From Morganella morganii (GTDB taxonomy: Bacteria > Pseudomonadota > Gammaproteobacteria > Enterobacterales > Enterobacteriaceae), in assembly GCF_003996855.1 (NCBI RefSeq), contig NZ_NRQY01000002.1, forward strand, positions 657,082 to 721,081: a stretch of DNA of 64,000 nt, written 5' to 3'. Below are positions 29,670-38,633 of the stretch, one piece after another. The position numbers and the translations under genes are program-made. The notes beneath the pieces are model-generated. The model made no database searches and was not told the origin of the DNA. It saw only the letters and a program-made list of their open reading frames with translations. The stretch's first letter is position 1; each line of letters begins with the position of its first letter.

Positions 29670-29818
29670 GACTCATCCTTTATTTAATTACCGGAAATCC
29701 GTGGTGATCATAGCGCAAAAAATGAAAAATCCTGACCGGAATTATCCTTAAGTGTTCCTATATGTCCGCCATGGGGTATGATAACTCCCCTGTTTATTCC
29801 GGCTCAGGGAAAAGAACA

Positions 29819-30601
29819 ATGGCCATTATCACTACACTGATCACGGGTGCCTTAACCGGGCTGATTATCAGTACTACCGGTGTCGGCGGCGGGGTGATAG
29901 TGCTGCCAATCCTCACGTATCTCTACGGTATGGATGCCCTGATGGCCGTCGCCACCGCCAACCTTCTCTCCGGGCTGATGAAAATCGCCTCTTCCTGGCT
30001 GCACTATAAGCTCGGTAATATTCCGCTCCGGCGCGCCATGATTGTGCTGGGGATTATGCTGCCCGCCACTTTCGGTGCCAGCCTGCTGGTGACATGGCTT
30101 GCCTCTGTGCCGGCCTGGCAGGTCATCACAGAAAAGAGCATTAATCTGCTGGTGGTAGCCGCGATCCTGTTTTCACTGTGGTTGTTTATTCAGCGGATGT
30201 TTTTCCCGCCTCCGTTACCGGCGGATACGGCTGAAACCCCCATGTCAGTGCGGGAGCTGCTTCTGCCGGGGATCACCGCCGGTGCGGTGCTGGGAGCAAC
30301 CGGTGTCGGCGGCGGGATTGTGGTTCTGCCGATGCTGCTGCGTTATGCAAAGATGGATATCCGTCAGGCCATCGGCACTTCTATTTTTGTCACCACCCTG
30401 CTCTCCGCCTCTTCCGCCATTGCGTATATGCAGGACGGGCATACGGATGTCCGCCTGGCGTTGTGGTTGTTTGCCGGATCACTGCTCAGCATACCGCTGA
30501 CTAAAATTCTGCTCATGCGGATGCCGGATCGCGCTTTTCAGTACGCCACTCTGATTCTGATCCTGTGCAGTGCCGTGATGATGATGCTGAAGCTGTTCTA
30601 A
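29819..30601 (+). CDS. TauE/SafE-family permease
   Basis: This is a membrane protein of 260 residues with about eight membrane segments in two halves. Each half carries the family's glycine-rich motif: TGVGGGVIVLPIL near residue 21 and TGVGGGIVVLPML near residue 160. Family members are proposed to export sulfite or sulfonate-like anions. The start at 29819 is chosen because the first 19 codons of the longer frame are polar and an AGGGA lies upstream of this ATG. The 3' end overlaps the convergent mocR gene by four bases. The substrate is unknown. Confidence 0.85.
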   Translation: MAIITTLITGALTGLIISTTGVGGGVIVLPILTYLYGMDALMAVATANLLSGLMKIASSWLHYKLGNIPLRRAMIVLGIMLPATFGASLLVTWLASVPAWQVITEKSINLLVVAAILFSLWLFIQRMFFPPPLPADTAETPMSVRELLLPGITAGAVLGATGVGGGIVVLPMLLRYAKMDIRQAIGTSIFVTTLLSASSAIAYMQDGHTDVRLALWLFAGSLLSIPLTKILLMRMPDRAFQYATLILILCSAVMMMLKLF

Positions 30602-32085
30602 ACCGTCACCACGCCCTGTACCCGCAGTACCTCAGCCAGACGGCGGATGCCGTCAGTGAGTTTCTCTGCCGGATAAGCGGCAAACCCGAACAGAACGCCC
30701 TCCTGCTGTGCATCCGGACGGCAGTAGAGCGATAACGGCTGCATGCCCATACCGCACTGACGCCCGGCCTGAATCACAGTTTGTGCCGGAACACTGTTTT
30801 TCATCCGGCATAGCAGGTGGATACCCGAATCACTCGGCACAATATCCAGCAGAGCAGGAAGATAGTGATTGATCGCATCCGTCACCGCCTGCCGCCGTTC
30901 ATAACAGGCTTTGCGCACCCGCCGGACATGGCGCGCATAATGTCCTTCATTAATAAACCGGGCCAGCGTGGCCTGTTCCAGATAACCGCAGCCGGTATCC
31001 GCATAGTATTTTGTCACCTCAAACGCGGGGATCAGGGCTTTCGGCACCACCAGAAACCCCAGCCGGAAAGCGGGATAGAGCATTTTGGAGAAGGTACCCG
31101 CATAAATGACCCGCTGATGCCTGTCCAGCCCCTGCAATGCCTGAAGCGGGCGATCGGCATAACGGAATTCGCCGTTATAATCATCCTCCAGGACCCAGAC
31201 ATGATGCTGCGCCGCCCACGACAGCAGCGCCGAGCGCCGGGCCAGACTGAGTGTGCCGCCCGACGGAAACTGATGCGACGGTGCAGTAAAAACCAGTTTT
31301 GCATCCGGCCAGCGGCGCAGGCCGTCATACACATCCATACCCTCTTCATCCGTCCGTACCGGGCGTACGATCAGCCGCTGTGATAAAAACGCACCGCGCG
31401 CGCCGTCATAACCGGGGTCATCGAGCCAGACTTCATCCCCGGGCTGTAACAGTGTCTGTACTGTCAGATTAATCGCCTGCTGGGTGCCGTTCACAATCAG
31501 GATCTGATCTTCATCGCACTGCAATCCCCGGGTGGCCCGGACATAATGACAGATTGCCCGGCGCAGCGGCGGATAGCCGTGCGGCTCACTGTGTGCATGC
31601 AGCGCATAGCGGGACTGACGCCAGACACGGCCGAGCAGCCGCCCCCAGACATCATGCGGAAACAGATCCACACACCCGGTACCGACCATAAACAGCGCAT
31701 CAGACGGCGCGCCGGATGCAATACGCTGTGACTGCAATTCTTCTGTCAGCGGGCTGATATTTGCGGTCACCGGCTCCCCGCCATCATCAGCCGGAGATGA
31801 CACCGGCCCGCTGATGGCATGATCCGGCAGATTATCCGCCACAAAGGTGCCCGCACCGCGCCGGGTGATGAGATAATCCTCATCCTGCAACCGCTCAAAC
31901 CCGGCAATCACTGAGTTACGGGAGATCCCCATCATTTCCGCCAGCGCCCGCCCGGACGGCACTTTGCTGCCCGCATGCAGGCGGCCGCTGAGGATCGCCT
32001 CACGCAGTGCGTGATATACCTGATCTTTGATGATCCCGTTACCGGTCAGTAATTCGGGGAAGGCTGCCGCGCCGGATTTTCGCAT
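30598..32085 (-). CDS. MocR/PdxR-family GntR-type regulator with aminotransferase fold
   Basis: The 495-residue protein fuses a GntR winged helix-turn-helix (about 15-82, PSGRALAEMMGISRNSVIAG) to a class I aminotransferase-like domain that binds pyridoxal phosphate. The cofactor-binding lysine lies in GTFSKMLYPAFRLGF and the aspartate in LDDPGYDGARGAF. MocR proteins use PLP or PLP adducts as effectors and often control a divergent gene, here the GNAT gene 140 bp away. The exact regulon is not known. Confidence 0.9.
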   Translation of the reverse strand: MRKSGAAAFPELLTGNGIIKDQVYHALREAILSGRLHAGSKVPSGRALAEMMGISRNSVIAGFERLQDEDYLITRRGAGTFVADNLPDHAISGPVSSPADDGGEPVTANISPLTEELQSQRIASGAPSDALFMVGTGCVDLFPHDVWGRLLGRVWRQSRYALHAHSEPHGYPPLRRAICHYVRATRGLQCDEDQILIVNGTQQAINLTVQTLLQPGDEVWLDDPGYDGARGAFLSQRLIVRPVRTDEEGMDVYDGLRRWPDAKLVFTAPSHQFPSGGTLSLARRSALLSWAAQHHVWVLEDDYNGEFRYADRPLQALQGLDRHQRVIYAGTFSKMLYPAFRLGFLVVPKALIPAFEVTKYYADTGCGYLEQATLARFINEGHYARHVRRVRKACYERRQAVTDAINHYLPALLDIVPSDSGIHLLCRMKNSVPAQTVIQAGRQCGMGMQPLSLYCRPDAQQEGVLFGFAAYPAEKLTDGIRRLAEVLRVQGVVTV

Positions 32086-32117
32086 TGTGATCTGCCTGAA
32101 AAGTGGATCTGTTAAAA

Positions 32118-32132
32118 ATACAAAAAGTGTAT
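32118..32132. promoter_or_regulatory. Candidate operator in the mocR-GNAT gap
   Basis: ATACA-AAAAG-TGTAT is a perfect 5-bp inverted repeat in the 140-bp gap between the divergent mocR and acetyltransferase genes. It could bind the MocR protein, although that family often uses direct repeats. Confidence 0.3.
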
Positions 32133-32225
32133 CTTATAAAGAACCAAAATAACACGTACTCTTCACATCACGGAAAACGCGCGTTTTCTTCATAACAGCA
32201 GAATCAGAATAATGAGGGAAACACC

Positions 32226-32702
32226 ATGAATAATACAATGACATCATCCGCTTTGGATCTGGTGACAGTGGCACCTGCCACACAGAATGATTATGCGGGC
32301 TGGCTGCCGCACTGGCTGGCTTATCAGGAATTTTATAAGGTCAGCTTTCCGGAAGAAGTAACACTGACCAGCTGGTCACGTTTCTTTGATGAAAAAGAAC
32401 CGGTGTTCTGCGCCGTGGCACGACTGGACGGTAAAGTCGCCGGGTTTGTGCATTATCTCTATCACCGTTCCACCTGGGCGGAAAAAGAGTTTTGCTATCT
32501 GGAAGACCTGTATGTGGACCCGTCCGTGCGCGGCCAGCATATCGGAAAACAGCTGATTGAGTTTGTGCAGCAGCAGGCGCTGGCCCGTCCGTGCGGTCGT
32601 CTTTACTGGCACACACATAAAGACAATACCCGTGGTCAGCGTCTGTATGACTGGGTGGCGAATAAATCCGGTGCTATCGAATATATTATGCCGCTGAAAT
32701 AA
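32226..32702 (+). CDS. GNAT-family N-acetyltransferase
   Basis: This 158-residue protein is a single GNAT domain that moves an acetyl group from acetyl-CoA to an amine. The acetyl-CoA loop is visible as LYVDPSVRGQHIGKQLI (about 97-113), preceded by the conserved FCYLEDLYV strand. The C-terminal YDWVANKSG matches the usual final helix-strand. It is transcribed away from the mocR-type regulator, which may control it. The substrate is unknown. Confidence 0.88.
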   Translation: MNNTMTSSALDLVTVAPATQNDYAGWLPHWLAYQEFYKVSFPEEVTLTSWSRFFDEKEPVFCAVARLDGKVAGFVHYLYHRSTWAEKEFCYLEDLYVDPSVRGQHIGKQLIEFVQQQALARPCGRLYWHTHKDNTRGQRLYDWVANKSGAIEYIMPLK

Positions 32703-32720
32703 TGGCGGCGATATCCGGCG

Positions 32721-32747
32721 AAAAAAGGCCCTCCGCGGGTCTTTTTT
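32721..32747. terminator. Bidirectional terminator after the GNAT gene
   Basis: AAAAAAGGCCC (32721-32731) pairs with GGGTCTTTTTT (32737-32747), one G-T pair included, around a five-base loop. It lies between convergent genes; the DUF3289 gene ends within it. Confidence 0.85.
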
Positions 32748-33612
32748 AATCGTCTTTATTTTCTGCGCTACTGCCCCGCGCTTTTCCTTTAATTTCCGTG
32801 GTGGCTTTAATATTGATAACAAACGGTTTAAATGCGAATTTTTTATAGCGCTGCAACACATACCAGATCCGGAAAAAACGGGAACTGTCACCGTAGCGTT
32901 TCATATCCGCAGTGCTCAGCCCGAAATGCCCCTGAAGCTGATAACTCAGCTGTGCAGTGAAGTGATTACTTTTAATATGAAGAGAATCCAGGGTGATTTC
33001 TGTCGCCCAGGTATCATTGAGCATCACAGGCGTTCTCTTTTTCAGATCCTGCCAGCGGTTATATGCCGGAAACAGCGTTTTATTCAGTCCTTCCCGGAGG
33101 CTGTCCTGTAAATCAGCATCCTCACGAAGTTTCACCGTCTGCCAGTCAATCTGTGCGGCAATAATTTTTTTCACCGCCGTCTGTAACGGATTGAGTGCAT
33201 CCTGATCCAGAATATTATCCCGGAAGGAATAATCCAGCGCGCGGTCACGATACGGCCTGCCATTGGCATTCTACATATGGGTGATCAGTTTTTTCAGAAC
33301 GCCCGGATAACCGCCTGACCAGGAGAATTGTGAGGATAACTGCCGCATCTCATCAAACAATATCCGGCTGACAGCTTTTGCCCCGAGGTTAAAAATCTGC
33401 GGCGTGTAATCACGCCCCATCAGCAGTGGATGGCTGCCCGCTTCCGGTTTCCGCATGGTCCAGGGGTCTACCTGTGCGGAGACATCATGCAGCCGCAACA
33501 GATCACGAAGCTGAAGTAACTCAAAATCACCGCTGCGCATATCGTCCGGACGATAATCATCCCGGCGGCGCTGCGACTGACAGATTAATAACGGAAATGA
33601 TAATGTTGCCAT
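32746..33612 (-). pseudogene. DUF3289-family protein interrupted by an amber codon
   Basis: Two leftward frames, 33612-33271 and 33270-32746, are in the same phase and separated only by one TAG at 33273-33271. The first begins near MRSGDFELLQLRDLLRLHDV and ends KKLITHM. The second reads on NANGRPYRDRALDYSFRDN through to the end of the domain. Together they make a protein of about 288 residues that fits the DUF3289 family; its function is unknown to me. The most likely original codon is CAG. The surrounding bases (ATGTAGAAT) do not form a Dcm site, unlike the other amber codons in this window. It may be a true pseudogene, or read through if the strain has an amber suppressor tRNA. Confidence 0.72.
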
Positions 33613-33707
33613 TCTGTCCCTGAATAATCTCTGTACATTTTATACGATGATTATTTTATCATCAGCAGACGGAAAGATCCTTGCCGTCAGTCTGAAAGCG
33701 GGAGCGA

Positions 33708-33732
33708 TAAAAAAGGCCCGTTTCCGGGCCTT
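33708..33732 (-). terminator. Terminator of the M20/DUF3100 operon
   Basis: AAGGCCCG (33713-33720) and CGGGCCTT (33725-33732) form an 8-bp stem. On the minus strand it is followed by TTTTATC, just past the hydrolase stop. Confidence 0.88.
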
Positions 33733-33743
33733 CGGGGGGATGA

Positions 33744-35069
33744 TCAGTTCTTAAAGGAACTGATAAACGAGAGGTACTCTTCTTTACTCATCAGCGGTTT
33801 ATACTCCGCCAGCAGATCTTCCGCACCGGCGGCATCATCAAACAGCAAATCAATAATCGTCATTGCCATCATCTGAGCCGGACGGATATAGGCCATATCG
33901 TCATCAAAAACGACATAATCTTTGCCGTGCAGCCCGCCGCGCACTGAACCAATCCATGGATGACTGACCGGCATGATGTGGGACAGATCCCCGGTATCAG
34001 TGCTGCCGGTCATATGCTCGGCAACCCAGACGTTTTCATTACCAATCAGACCTTCCGCATTCTGCTGTAACAGATCATTCAGTACATCGTTGTTGTACAG
34101 CGGCAGATAGCCCGGTAAATCTTTCACTTCCACTTCCGCACCGACAGACATGGCTCCCGCCACCAGCGCACGGGTAATACGCTCGTTGGCGTCAATCATC
34201 GCCGGCACGTTTGAGGCACGGACATAACTTTCCATGCGCACATCACTCGGGGTCACGTTCACCAGATCACCCCCCTGGGTGATAATCGGATGGAAACGGA
34301 TATAATCTTTCTCCTGAAAAGTTTCACGGATAGCATTCACACCCATAATACCCATCATTGCCGCATTCAGGGCGTTGATACCCATATGCGGAGCCGCCGC
34401 CGCATGTGCCGGTTTGCCTTTGTAATTAATCAGCTTACCGATAAAGCCGTTGGTGGTAGTGGAGATTTCAATAAATCCGTTATCACGCTCAGGTTTGACG
34501 CTGGTCAGGTGGATCTGTAGTGCCATATCCACATCATCAAACTCACCGAGAGAAATCAGCTCCGGCTTACCGCCGATATAACTGATTTTTCCCTGTTCGA
34601 TCAGCTTGTTGCGGTAGGTAAGTTCCACATATTCCTCGGCCGGAACAGCGAAGGGCACCACGTCCCCCGCCAGATATTCCATTGCCCCGGAATCAATCAG
34701 CCCCATGGTAACCGCCATCATATTGGCGATCTGCGCATTATGCCCGCAGCAGTGCGTCGCGCCGGTCTGGTCGTCCGCATCAGGGTGTTCAGCACAGATA
34801 ATGGCATCCAGCTCACCGATCACCGCAACACTGCGCTTACTGCCTTTTCCGCCTTTCAGGCGGGCCTTGACGCCGGTGAGAGCCAGCTGATTACGGTAGC
34901 TGACGCCCAGCGCATCAAAGGCTGCTTCGACTTTCTTCGCTGTGCGGATTTCTTTATAACCCAGCTCAGGCTCTGCCCAGATATTCTCCGCCAGTTTTTT
35001 AATGTCACCCTTGCGGGCGGCAATCGCTTCGCAGACTTTGGCTTTCAGTTGCTCTTTGGTCATTGTCAT
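33744..35069 (-). CDS. M20-family amidohydrolase (AbgA/AbgB-like)
   Basis: The 441-residue enzyme belongs to the M20 metal-dependent amidohydrolases that cleave amide bonds of N-acyl amino acids or aminobenzoyl-glutamate. Visible metal and catalytic motifs are VIGELDAI, THCCGHNAQ, the acidic pair in PAEEYVE, ALQIHL and the PAHAAAAPHMGINAL segment. I take the ATG at 35069, with AGGGG about ten bases upstream, over the one 33 bases earlier, which overlaps the preceding gene. It has no signal peptide and so acts in the cytoplasm. The two upstream membrane genes probably import its substrate. Confidence 0.85.
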   Translation of the reverse strand: MTMTKEQLKAKVCEAIAARKGDIKKLAENIWAEPELGYKEIRTAKKVEAAFDALGVSYRNQLALTGVKARLKGGKGSKRSVAVIGELDAIICAEHPDADDQTGATHCCGHNAQIANMMAVTMGLIDSGAMEYLAGDVVPFAVPAEEYVELTYRNKLIEQGKISYIGGKPELISLGEFDDVDMALQIHLTSVKPERDNGFIEISTTTNGFIGKLINYKGKPAHAAAAPHMGINALNAAMMGIMGVNAIRETFQEKDYIRFHPIITQGGDLVNVTPSDVRMESYVRASNVPAMIDANERITRALVAGAMSVGAEVEVKDLPGYLPLYNNDVLNDLLQQNAEGLIGNENVWVAEHMTGSTDTGDLSHIMPVSHPWIGSVRGGLHGKDYVVFDDDMAYIRPAQMMAMTIIDLLFDDAAGAEDLLAEYKPLMSKEEYLSFISSFKN

Positions 35070-35088
35070 GCTGAATATTCCCCTCTGA

Positions 35089-35565
35089 TCAGATAACGCC
35101 ACTCCATGAGAGCGTCAGTTGGCCGATAAGTGCGGCAAATAAGAATGTCCCTGAGAACACGGCCAGTGAGACCGGGATAATGCGCCATGAAATCGCTTTG
35201 AATTTATCGATATCTTTACCCAGTGAAAGACCTGCGAAGGCCAGTACTGTGGTACTGATAACCGCGATGGAAACTTTACCGGTCATGGCAATCATTTCTT
35301 TGTCATACGGGAACAGCGGCGAACACAGACCGGCGGCAATCAGGGAAACCCAGAAGATTACCGGCAGTTTGCCTAACGGCGGGATCATCGCAATCAGATA
35401 TGCCGCAAAAGACATTCCGCCCAGCAGCGCCATGGCCAGCAGTGTATCGCTGAACACCTGTCCGAATTCACCGCGGCCGTACATTGACCCGCCGACGGCA
35501 TCACCGAGCGCGGTAAAGAACACCACCAGAATCAGGATTACGGTTATTTCTGTCATCTTTTTCAT
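35089..35565 (-). CDS. Small four-helix membrane protein, transporter partner
   Basis: This 158-residue protein has about four to five membrane segments and no recognised motif. It sits between the DUF3100 gene (two bases upstream) and the amidohydrolase gene (about 20 bases downstream), all on the minus strand. Such tight spacing suggests a two-part permease with the DUF3100 protein. The function is inferred only from context. Confidence 0.7.
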   Translation of the reverse strand: MKKMTEITVILILVVFFTALGDAVGGSMYGRGEFGQVFSDTLLAMALLGGMSFAAYLIAMIPPLGKLPVIFWVSLIAAGLCSPLFPYDKEMIAMTGKVSIAVISTTVLAFAGLSLGKDIDKFKAISWRIIPVSLAVFSGTFLFAALIGQLTLSWSGVI

Positions 35566-35567
35566 GA

Positions 35568-36365
35568 TTAATTATCCTTATTAGTATCCGCAGTCGCCGT
35601 TGCGCGTTTTCCTTTAAATTTGTTGTACAGGTAAGACGCAAACGGTAAGGAGAAGAAGATATAGATGTACAGACCTAACACGGAAGACATCAGGTTCGCG
35701 GAAGACGAGAACGCCTGGATATCCGCAGCCTGGTCAGGATAGAGCTCCAGCAGAGGTGCTACCGCTGCTGCCAGCATAGATCCGCTGCCGACCCCTGCAC
35801 CCATCGCCAGGGCGAGCGGGCTGAGAATGTCCAGACCGGCGATCACACTCGCAAGAATACCCATCCAGACAGCACCGTACAGAGTACCGCAGATGTACAT
35901 TGCCATCACACCGCGGCCTTCCGGTGAACTTAACCCGTATTTGGCTTCGATGATAGCGATGTTCGGCTCACGGCCGACAGAGTAGGTGGCACCGACCGCT
36001 TCACGGCCCATACCTAACATAATAGCCAGCGGCAGACCCAGCAGGATGGTACCGATAAAATGGCCCACTTCCTGCAGAACCAGCGCACCACCGGCCTGAA
36101 TGATTTTTTCCCAGGATGCCCCGACGGAAGTACTCAGCTTGGCGATCAGGATCACCAGTGCCACACTCATGATAGAGGTCGCATGCGCCATATTCTTTTC
36201 GTTGAGAATTTTAAATTTCGGAAAACTGATAATACCACCCATCAGCATGGAGTAGAGCATCGGAAAAACCATCACCAGACTGATTTTAATTTGCCCTATC
36301 GCTTCCGCAAGAAGAATGATAAATAAGCTGACCAAAAGCAATTTACTATCTTTTAATATATCCAT
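35568..36365 (-). CDS. DUF3100-domain membrane protein
   Basis: The 265-residue product has about eight membrane segments and a central conserved stretch, GREAVGATYSVGREPNIAII, followed by MGAGVGSGSMLAAAVAPL, as in the DUF3100 family. These proteins often lie beside amidohydrolase genes and are thought to carry the substrate in, but no transport activity is known to me. It is the first gene of a three-gene leftward operon and is preceded by a long AT-rich region. Confidence 0.8.
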   Translation of the reverse strand: MDILKDSKLLLVSLFIILLAEAIGQIKISLVMVFPMLYSMLMGGIISFPKFKILNEKNMAHATSIMSVALVILIAKLSTSVGASWEKIIQAGGALVLQEVGHFIGTILLGLPLAIMLGMGREAVGATYSVGREPNIAIIEAKYGLSSPEGRGVMAMYICGTLYGAVWMGILASVIAGLDILSPLALAMGAGVGSGSMLAAAVAPLLELYPDQAADIQAFSSSANLMSSVLGLYIYIFFSLPFASYLYNKFKGKRATATADTNKDN

Positions 36366-36512
36366 AGTGTTACCTTTATAGGAATTGTTATTGAGAATTA
36401 CTCATGTGTATTTATATAAAAAACGTACCCTTTCCCTATTCATACTACCCGCGGGACTGTTTTCCTGACAATATTCCGAAAATTCCTCACCCATGCCTTT
36501 TGGGAATGCCAT

Positions 36513-36536
36513 AAATTAATAAATTAATAAATTAAT
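36513..36536. repeat. Three tandem copies of AAATTAAT
   Basis: AAATTAAT occurs three times head to tail, about 150 bp upstream of the DUF3100 gene start. Copy-number change could shift promoter spacing, but three copies is few for a contingency locus. Confidence 0.6.
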
Positions 36537-37473
36537 ATTTATTGATTAACCCTGTCGCATTTACTTATTTCTGGTTACCAATTAATAGATAATTCCTTTA
36601 TTTTCATGATGATACAAAATGCTATAATTTTGTAAAAAACATTATTCGATAAGTGATGTTGGTTTTAATTAAAATAAACAGGGTAATGTTCAAATAAACC
36701 AATAATGTGAACCGGATCTTATTTTTTTAATTCACCACCATTCTTATTTTAATGAGAATGATTTTATATAATGATGAAAACCCTGTTTTAACACTGAAAT
36801 TATTCAATCTTTACCGGTATAAACATCTTATTGCATCTCCCTATCACTGTTATGGCAAAATATTTGACTAGTGATAAAAAATTACCGTCATGGCAGACAA
36901 CATGAATAAATCAGATATAGATCACATTATTTCATCAATATCGACAAAGGTCACAATATTGACTATTCTCCCGGTTCTCTCAGCCGTAATCCGGAAAAAC
37001 AGTGCTATAACGAATGGGTTTCACACACTGATACACCTCCGGCTGGCGGCCTTTCCGCCAACAGCAGGAAATACAGGCGAAAGGGACAGAGCGATCCCTG
37101 ATTAGCCAATCCTCATTACTAAATTGTTACATAATTGTGGTTTTATTTTTTGGGGATGATATCTGTTTCATTGTGTCTCAAAAATATTTTGCACTTGCTC
37201 ACACATAATTACTTAAAAAACACATCAATATCAGAGTATTTCAGTATGTGAGCACCATAGCGTATAAATAAAATTTACTTAACTGTGATGTATGCCGCAA
37301 TATTATCAGAGACAGAAAACAGTTGTTGTCTCAGGGTAAGAATGGCATCTGATCGCATCGCAAAACTCAGAAATAATAAATAAAACTGTATTATTTATTT
37401 TTAACAGCCATCAATTCCCCTTCCTTATTAATTATTAATATAAAACTAATCGCTAAAACTAATCACTTTTGTA

Positions 37474-37489
37474 TTTGATTATAATCAAA
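37474..37489. promoter_or_regulatory. Perfect FNR palindrome upstream of the fimbrial operon
   Basis: TTTGATTATAATCAAA is a 16-bp perfect palindrome containing TTGAT-TATA-ATCAA, which matches the FNR consensus at all ten positions. It lies about 300 bp upstream of the fimbrial promoter and 460 bp upstream of the major subunit gene. Confidence 0.65.
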
Positions 37490-37780
37490 CACTTTTTGTA
37501 AATAGTGACTACATCCGGATATGAACATATTAAGATTGTCATTCGTAGTTAAACGTAGGCCATCAGGCCAACTAAATACATTTTATCACCATAAATATAA
37601 CTTAATGAAATACAGTGAAAAGGTAATCAGTTTTTGATGCCAAACAAACCACTGTTTTTTTGTCGTTTCCATGAAAGAATTTTGTTCATTCTCAATATAT
37701 AATTTCACCTCTCACTCATACAATGATATTTAAATTTAAATGTTATCATAATATAAAAAATAGCAGAACCCGCCGTATTA

Positions 37781-37809
37781 TTGACACCCCAATAAACAAT
37801 TATGATAAT
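37781..37809 (+). promoter_or_regulatory. Near-consensus promoter of the fimbrial operon
   Basis: TTGACA (37781-37786), a 17-bp spacer and GATAAT (37804-37809) make a near-perfect sigma-70 promoter. The predicted start is near 37816, giving a leader of about 130 bases. Confidence 0.78.
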
Positions 37810-37852
37810 ACTCAGGCACTCAAAGAATATTACTCATAATCATTATTAATTC

Positions 37853-37884
37853 ATCCCGGCATGAGCTTCACGGGATTTTTTATT
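37853..37884 (+). terminator. Intrinsic terminator in the fimbrial leader (attenuator)
   Basis: ATCCCG (37853-37858) pairs with CGGGAT (37871-37876) and is followed by TTTTTATTTT. It lies about 40 bases after the predicted start and 65 bases before the major subunit ATG. CTCAT (37833-37837) can pair with ATGAG (37861-37865) as an alternative fold. Confidence 0.6.
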
Positions 37885-37948
37885 TTAATAATATTAATAA
37901 AAAAATTATTCTTAAATATTGACGAACATCCCTGATAAAGGAAATAAC

Positions 37949-38539
37949 ATGAAACTTCAGAAAGTATTACTCTCAGTTGTTCTGGGATCTATATTTGCTG
38001 CGGGTACTGCTATGGCAGAAGAACCTGTGCAACCACCAGAAGTAAAAAGCGGTCTCGGTACCGTACATTTCAAAGGCTTTATTAATAACGTGCCTTGCTC
38101 TATCGACAGTAAATTCCTGGATCAGACAGTTGATTTCGGTGAAATCAGCCGTAATGAACTGACTACCGGTACTTACCGTACAGATAGCAAAACATTTAAT
38201 ATCGAACTGAAAAATTGTGATACCAGCACTTATAAAACTGCGCAGATCCAATTCACTGCACCCACAGTTGAACTGAAAGACGGTACTGCAACATCCAAAT
38301 ATGTCGGTCTGGGTTCAATCCAGAATGCCGGTATCGCGCTGACCGACAGCGGCGGTAAAGCTATTGAGCTGGGTTCACGTTTCCCTGCTGAAAAATACGC
38401 CCTGAACGGCGGCAAAGATCAGATAACTCCGCTGAACTTTGCCGCTTATGTAAAAGGTAACCAGTCTGCTGTTGCCGGTGAACAGGCGACTACCGGTCAT
38501 TTCGATACCCCGGTTAACTTCCAGATTTTTTATCAATAA
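37949..38539 (+). CDS. Major fimbrial subunit
   Basis: The 196-residue product is a chaperone-usher pilin of the type 1/MR-P kind. It has a signal peptide (MKLQKVLLSVVLGSIFAAGT, cleaved after AMA), two cysteines that form the usual loop (VPCSIDS and LKNCDTS) and the C-terminal beta-strand ending VNFQIFYQ with the penultimate tyrosine typical of pilins. AAGGAA lies before the ATG at 37949, so I prefer it over a start 30 bases upstream. It is the first and probably most expressed gene of a seven-gene operon and is followed by an intercistronic stem-loop. Confidence 0.92.
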   Translation: MKLQKVLLSVVLGSIFAAGTAMAEEPVQPPEVKSGLGTVHFKGFINNVPCSIDSKFLDQTVDFGEISRNELTTGTYRTDSKTFNIELKNCDTSTYKTAQIQFTAPTVELKDGTATSKYVGLGSIQNAGIALTDSGGKAIELGSRFPAEKYALNGGKDQITPLNFAAYVKGNQSAVAGEQATTGHFDTPVNFQIFYQ

Positions 38540-38568
38540 CAGGATAGTTGCTGAATAGTTTTTTATAT

Positions 38569-38605
38569 ATGCAGTGGTCTGCAAGGACAGCACCCGCCAC
38601 TGCAT
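38569..38605 (+). other. Intercistronic stem-loop after the major pilin gene
   Basis: ATGCAGTGG (38569-38577) pairs perfectly with CCACTGCAT (38597-38605) in the gap between pilin and usher genes. No T-run follows, so it more likely stabilises the upstream mRNA or reduces read-through, as seen in other pilus operons. Confidence 0.7.
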
Positions 38606-38633
38606 AATAGATTAGTGGTGGCGGACATATTTC

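Larger units (their letters stand above)
36366..37780. other. Long AT-rich intergenic region
   Basis: About 1.4 kb carries no convincing gene. It includes three copies of AAATTAAT in tandem (36513-36536), a perfect FNR palindrome (37474-37489) and an inverted element around TAGGCCATCAGGCCA (37555-37569). Between 36890 and 37090 two overlapping frames look like a possible decayed gene fragment. The promoter of the leftward DUF3100 operon must lie near 36366-36500. Confidence 0.6.

Noticed and set aside
36890-37105. 71-codon frame starting MADNMNKSDID and an overlapping frame with NPEKQCYNEWVSHTDTPPAG
   Set aside because: The two frames could be one decayed gene joined by a frameshift, but there is no recognisable family and no clear ribosome-binding sequence, so I do not call a gene.
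37541-37570. Inverted element TAGGCCATCAGGCCA as a possible fimbrial invertible-switch repeat
   Set aside because: I found no second inverted copy across the promoter and no recombinase gene of the FimB/MrpI type in the window.
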